NCBI GenBank assembly: GCA_016550405.1
Contig: JABXGX010000043.1
Span: 1-14,517, forward strand
Direction: 5' to 3'
DNA length: 14,517 bases
From: an archaeon
GTDB taxonomy: Archaea > Asgardarchaeota > Hermodarchaeia > Hermodarchaeales > Hermodarchaeaceae
The notes below the pieces were generated by a model. It did no database searches, was not told where the DNA came from, and saw only the letters and a list, made by a program, of their open reading frames with translations. Positions 13,900-14,517 of this stretch are shown here, in pieces (position 1 is the first letter of the stretch; every line of letters starts with the position of its first letter). The translations under genes were made by a program, and so were the position numbers.

Positions 13900-14265
13900 G
13901 TGACAAATGAATTGTATCAGATTTTTGAAGGACTTATCGCAAAGGTAAACGAGACCCCGGAACATCGCGAGTTTGTTCGTTCATGGGTAGGCCCCTACCA
14001 AGGAAAAGTCCTTCAACTTGAAACGGATGAACAACTGTTCTATATACTCCTTCATCGCAGAGGAACTATGGAAATACAAGAAGGTCAATATCCCTCTCCA
14101 GATGTTATTTACAAAGCTTCGCAAAAGACGCTGCTCAGCCTTTTTACAGGTCAGTCCTCTTTTCGTGATTTGATGAAAAGGTGGGAACTAGTCATCATTG
14201 GTGCTGGGCACGAATCTGTCCCATTAGCTCAATTAATGATGCGTGTATTACAACAAACGGGGTGA
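13900..14265 (+). CDS. SCP2-like sterol-carrier/lipid-binding domain protein
   Basis: A 121-residue protein that looks like a stand-alone SCP2 domain (PF02036 type), which binds fatty acyl chains, sterols or other hydrophobic ligands in a beta-sheet-and-helix pocket. The recognisable stretch is KVLQLETDEQLFYILLHRRG (36-55), then PSPDVIYKASQKTLLSLFTG (65-84), RDLMKRWELVIIGAGHESV (89-107) and PLAQLMMRVLQQ. There is no signal peptide. GTG 13900 is chosen over an in-frame GTG at 13891 because AGGAG lies 8 bases before it. It begins 16 bases after the RHH gene's stop and is followed at once by the TPR gene. With the acyl-CoA ligase a few kb away it hints at lipid handling, but that link is a guess. 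Assignment is by pattern and is less certain than the enzymes. Confidence 0.7.
   Translation: MTNELYQIFEGLIAKVNETPEHREFVRSWVGPYQGKVLQLETDEQLFYILLHRRGTMEIQEGQYPSPDVIYKASQKTLLSLFTGQSSFRDLMKRWELVIIGAGHESVPLAQLMMRVLQQTG
14261..14265 (+). promoter_or_regulatory. Ribosome binding site overlapping a stop codon
   Basis: GGTGA here contains the TGA stop of the SCP2-like gene and ends four bases before TTG 14270. This is a typical arrangement for translational coupling of the two genes. Confidence 0.6.
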
Positions 14266-14269
14266 AACC

Positions 14270-14517
14270 TTGGCCAAGAGGAACCAACATACATCGAAGC
14301 TTTCAGCTGAAGACTGGTTCAACCTCGGGATATCGTTGGCAGAAGAGGGAAAACTCGAGGAAGCGTTAGAAGCCTTTTCAACAACAAGTGAACTCCGTCC
14401 CCAAGATCCCGCTGTGTGGTTCAATAAGGGCCTGGTTCTCGACGAGTTAGGTCGAATCAATGAAGCCCTCGATTGTTACCAACGGGCAACGGAACTAGAT
14501 TCTAATTACACAGAAGC
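14270..14517 (+). CDS. Tetratricopeptide (TPR) repeat protein, C-terminus off the right edge
   Basis: Eighty-two residues are visible before the window ends. After a short basic start there are two TPR units with the usual spacing of 34 residues: DWFNLGISLAEEGKLEEALE (15-34) with its second helix, and VWFNKGLVLDELGRINEALD (49-68) with DCYQRATELDS. Conserved TPR positions (W, G, A, P) are in place. TPR proteins form solenoids for protein-protein contact; the partner is unknown. TTG 14270 is the best start because GGTGA is four bases upstream and no ATG or GTG lies near. It is the fifth gene of the cluster. Confidence 0.85.
   Translation, partial: MAKRNQHTSKLSAEDWFNLGISLAEEGKLEEALEAFSTTSELRPQDPAVWFNKGLVLDELGRINEALDCYQRATELDSNYTE

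Noticed and set aside
1..14517. CRISPR array, tRNA, rRNA, transposase, integrase or attachment site
   Set aside because: I saw no regularly spaced direct repeats, no tRNA-like cloverleaf and no mobile-element protein in any frame. Structured RNAs without strong primary motifs could still be missed by eye.

Overview
The window looks like a piece of an archaeal genome of moderate GC. Several genes have TATA-like boxes about 25-30 bases before a short leader. Strong GGTGA/GGAGG ribosome sites sit before ATG, GTG and TTG starts, and U-rich tracts follow some genes. A membrane-anchored C25 (gingipain-type) peptidase, a bPH2 protein, an F420-type luciferase-like oxidoreductase, an SCP2-like protein and tandem ribbon-helix-helix (RHH) proteins suit an uncultured archaeon, perhaps an Asgard such as Thorarchaeota. 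That placement is an inference from gene style; no rRNA or other marker is present. No tRNA, rRNA, CRISPR array, transposase or phage gene was seen.

Layout. (1) 1-774 (-): the first 258 residues of a luciferase-like oxidoreductase, AT-rich and with codon use unlike its neighbours. (2) 874-3458 (+): an FAD-linked 2-hydroxyacid oxidase followed by a nitrilase-superfamily amidohydrolase. (3) 3470-3494: a perfect hairpin terminator between converging genes. (4) 3504-9069 (-): a large surface peptidase, an unrecognised helical protein and a bPH2 membrane protein, in chromosomal order, each apparently with its own promoter. (5) 9209-12427 (+): a fatty-acyl-CoA synthetase, an OsmC-family protein and an unrecognised coiled-coil protein, well spaced. 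(6) 12544 to the right edge (+): a tight cluster of nitroreductase, RHH protein, second RHH protein, SCP2-like protein and TPR protein.

The strongest observations are two. First, the 1149-residue peptidase has seven FG-GAP/VCBS-like blade motifs, apparently a whole beta-propeller, inserted between its catalytic His329 and Cys788. Second, a perfect 18-bp palindrome lies on the predicted transcription start of the nitroreductase cluster, which itself encodes two probable RHH regulators, suggesting autoregulation.

The gene functions together suggest oxidation of hydroxyacids, activation of fatty acids, lipid or hydrophobic-ligand handling (acyl-CoA ligase, SCP2), redox chemistry (OsmC, nitroreductase) and extracellular proteolysis. 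Only the 13.3-14.5 kb cluster has the spacing of a real operon; the other groupings may be incidental.
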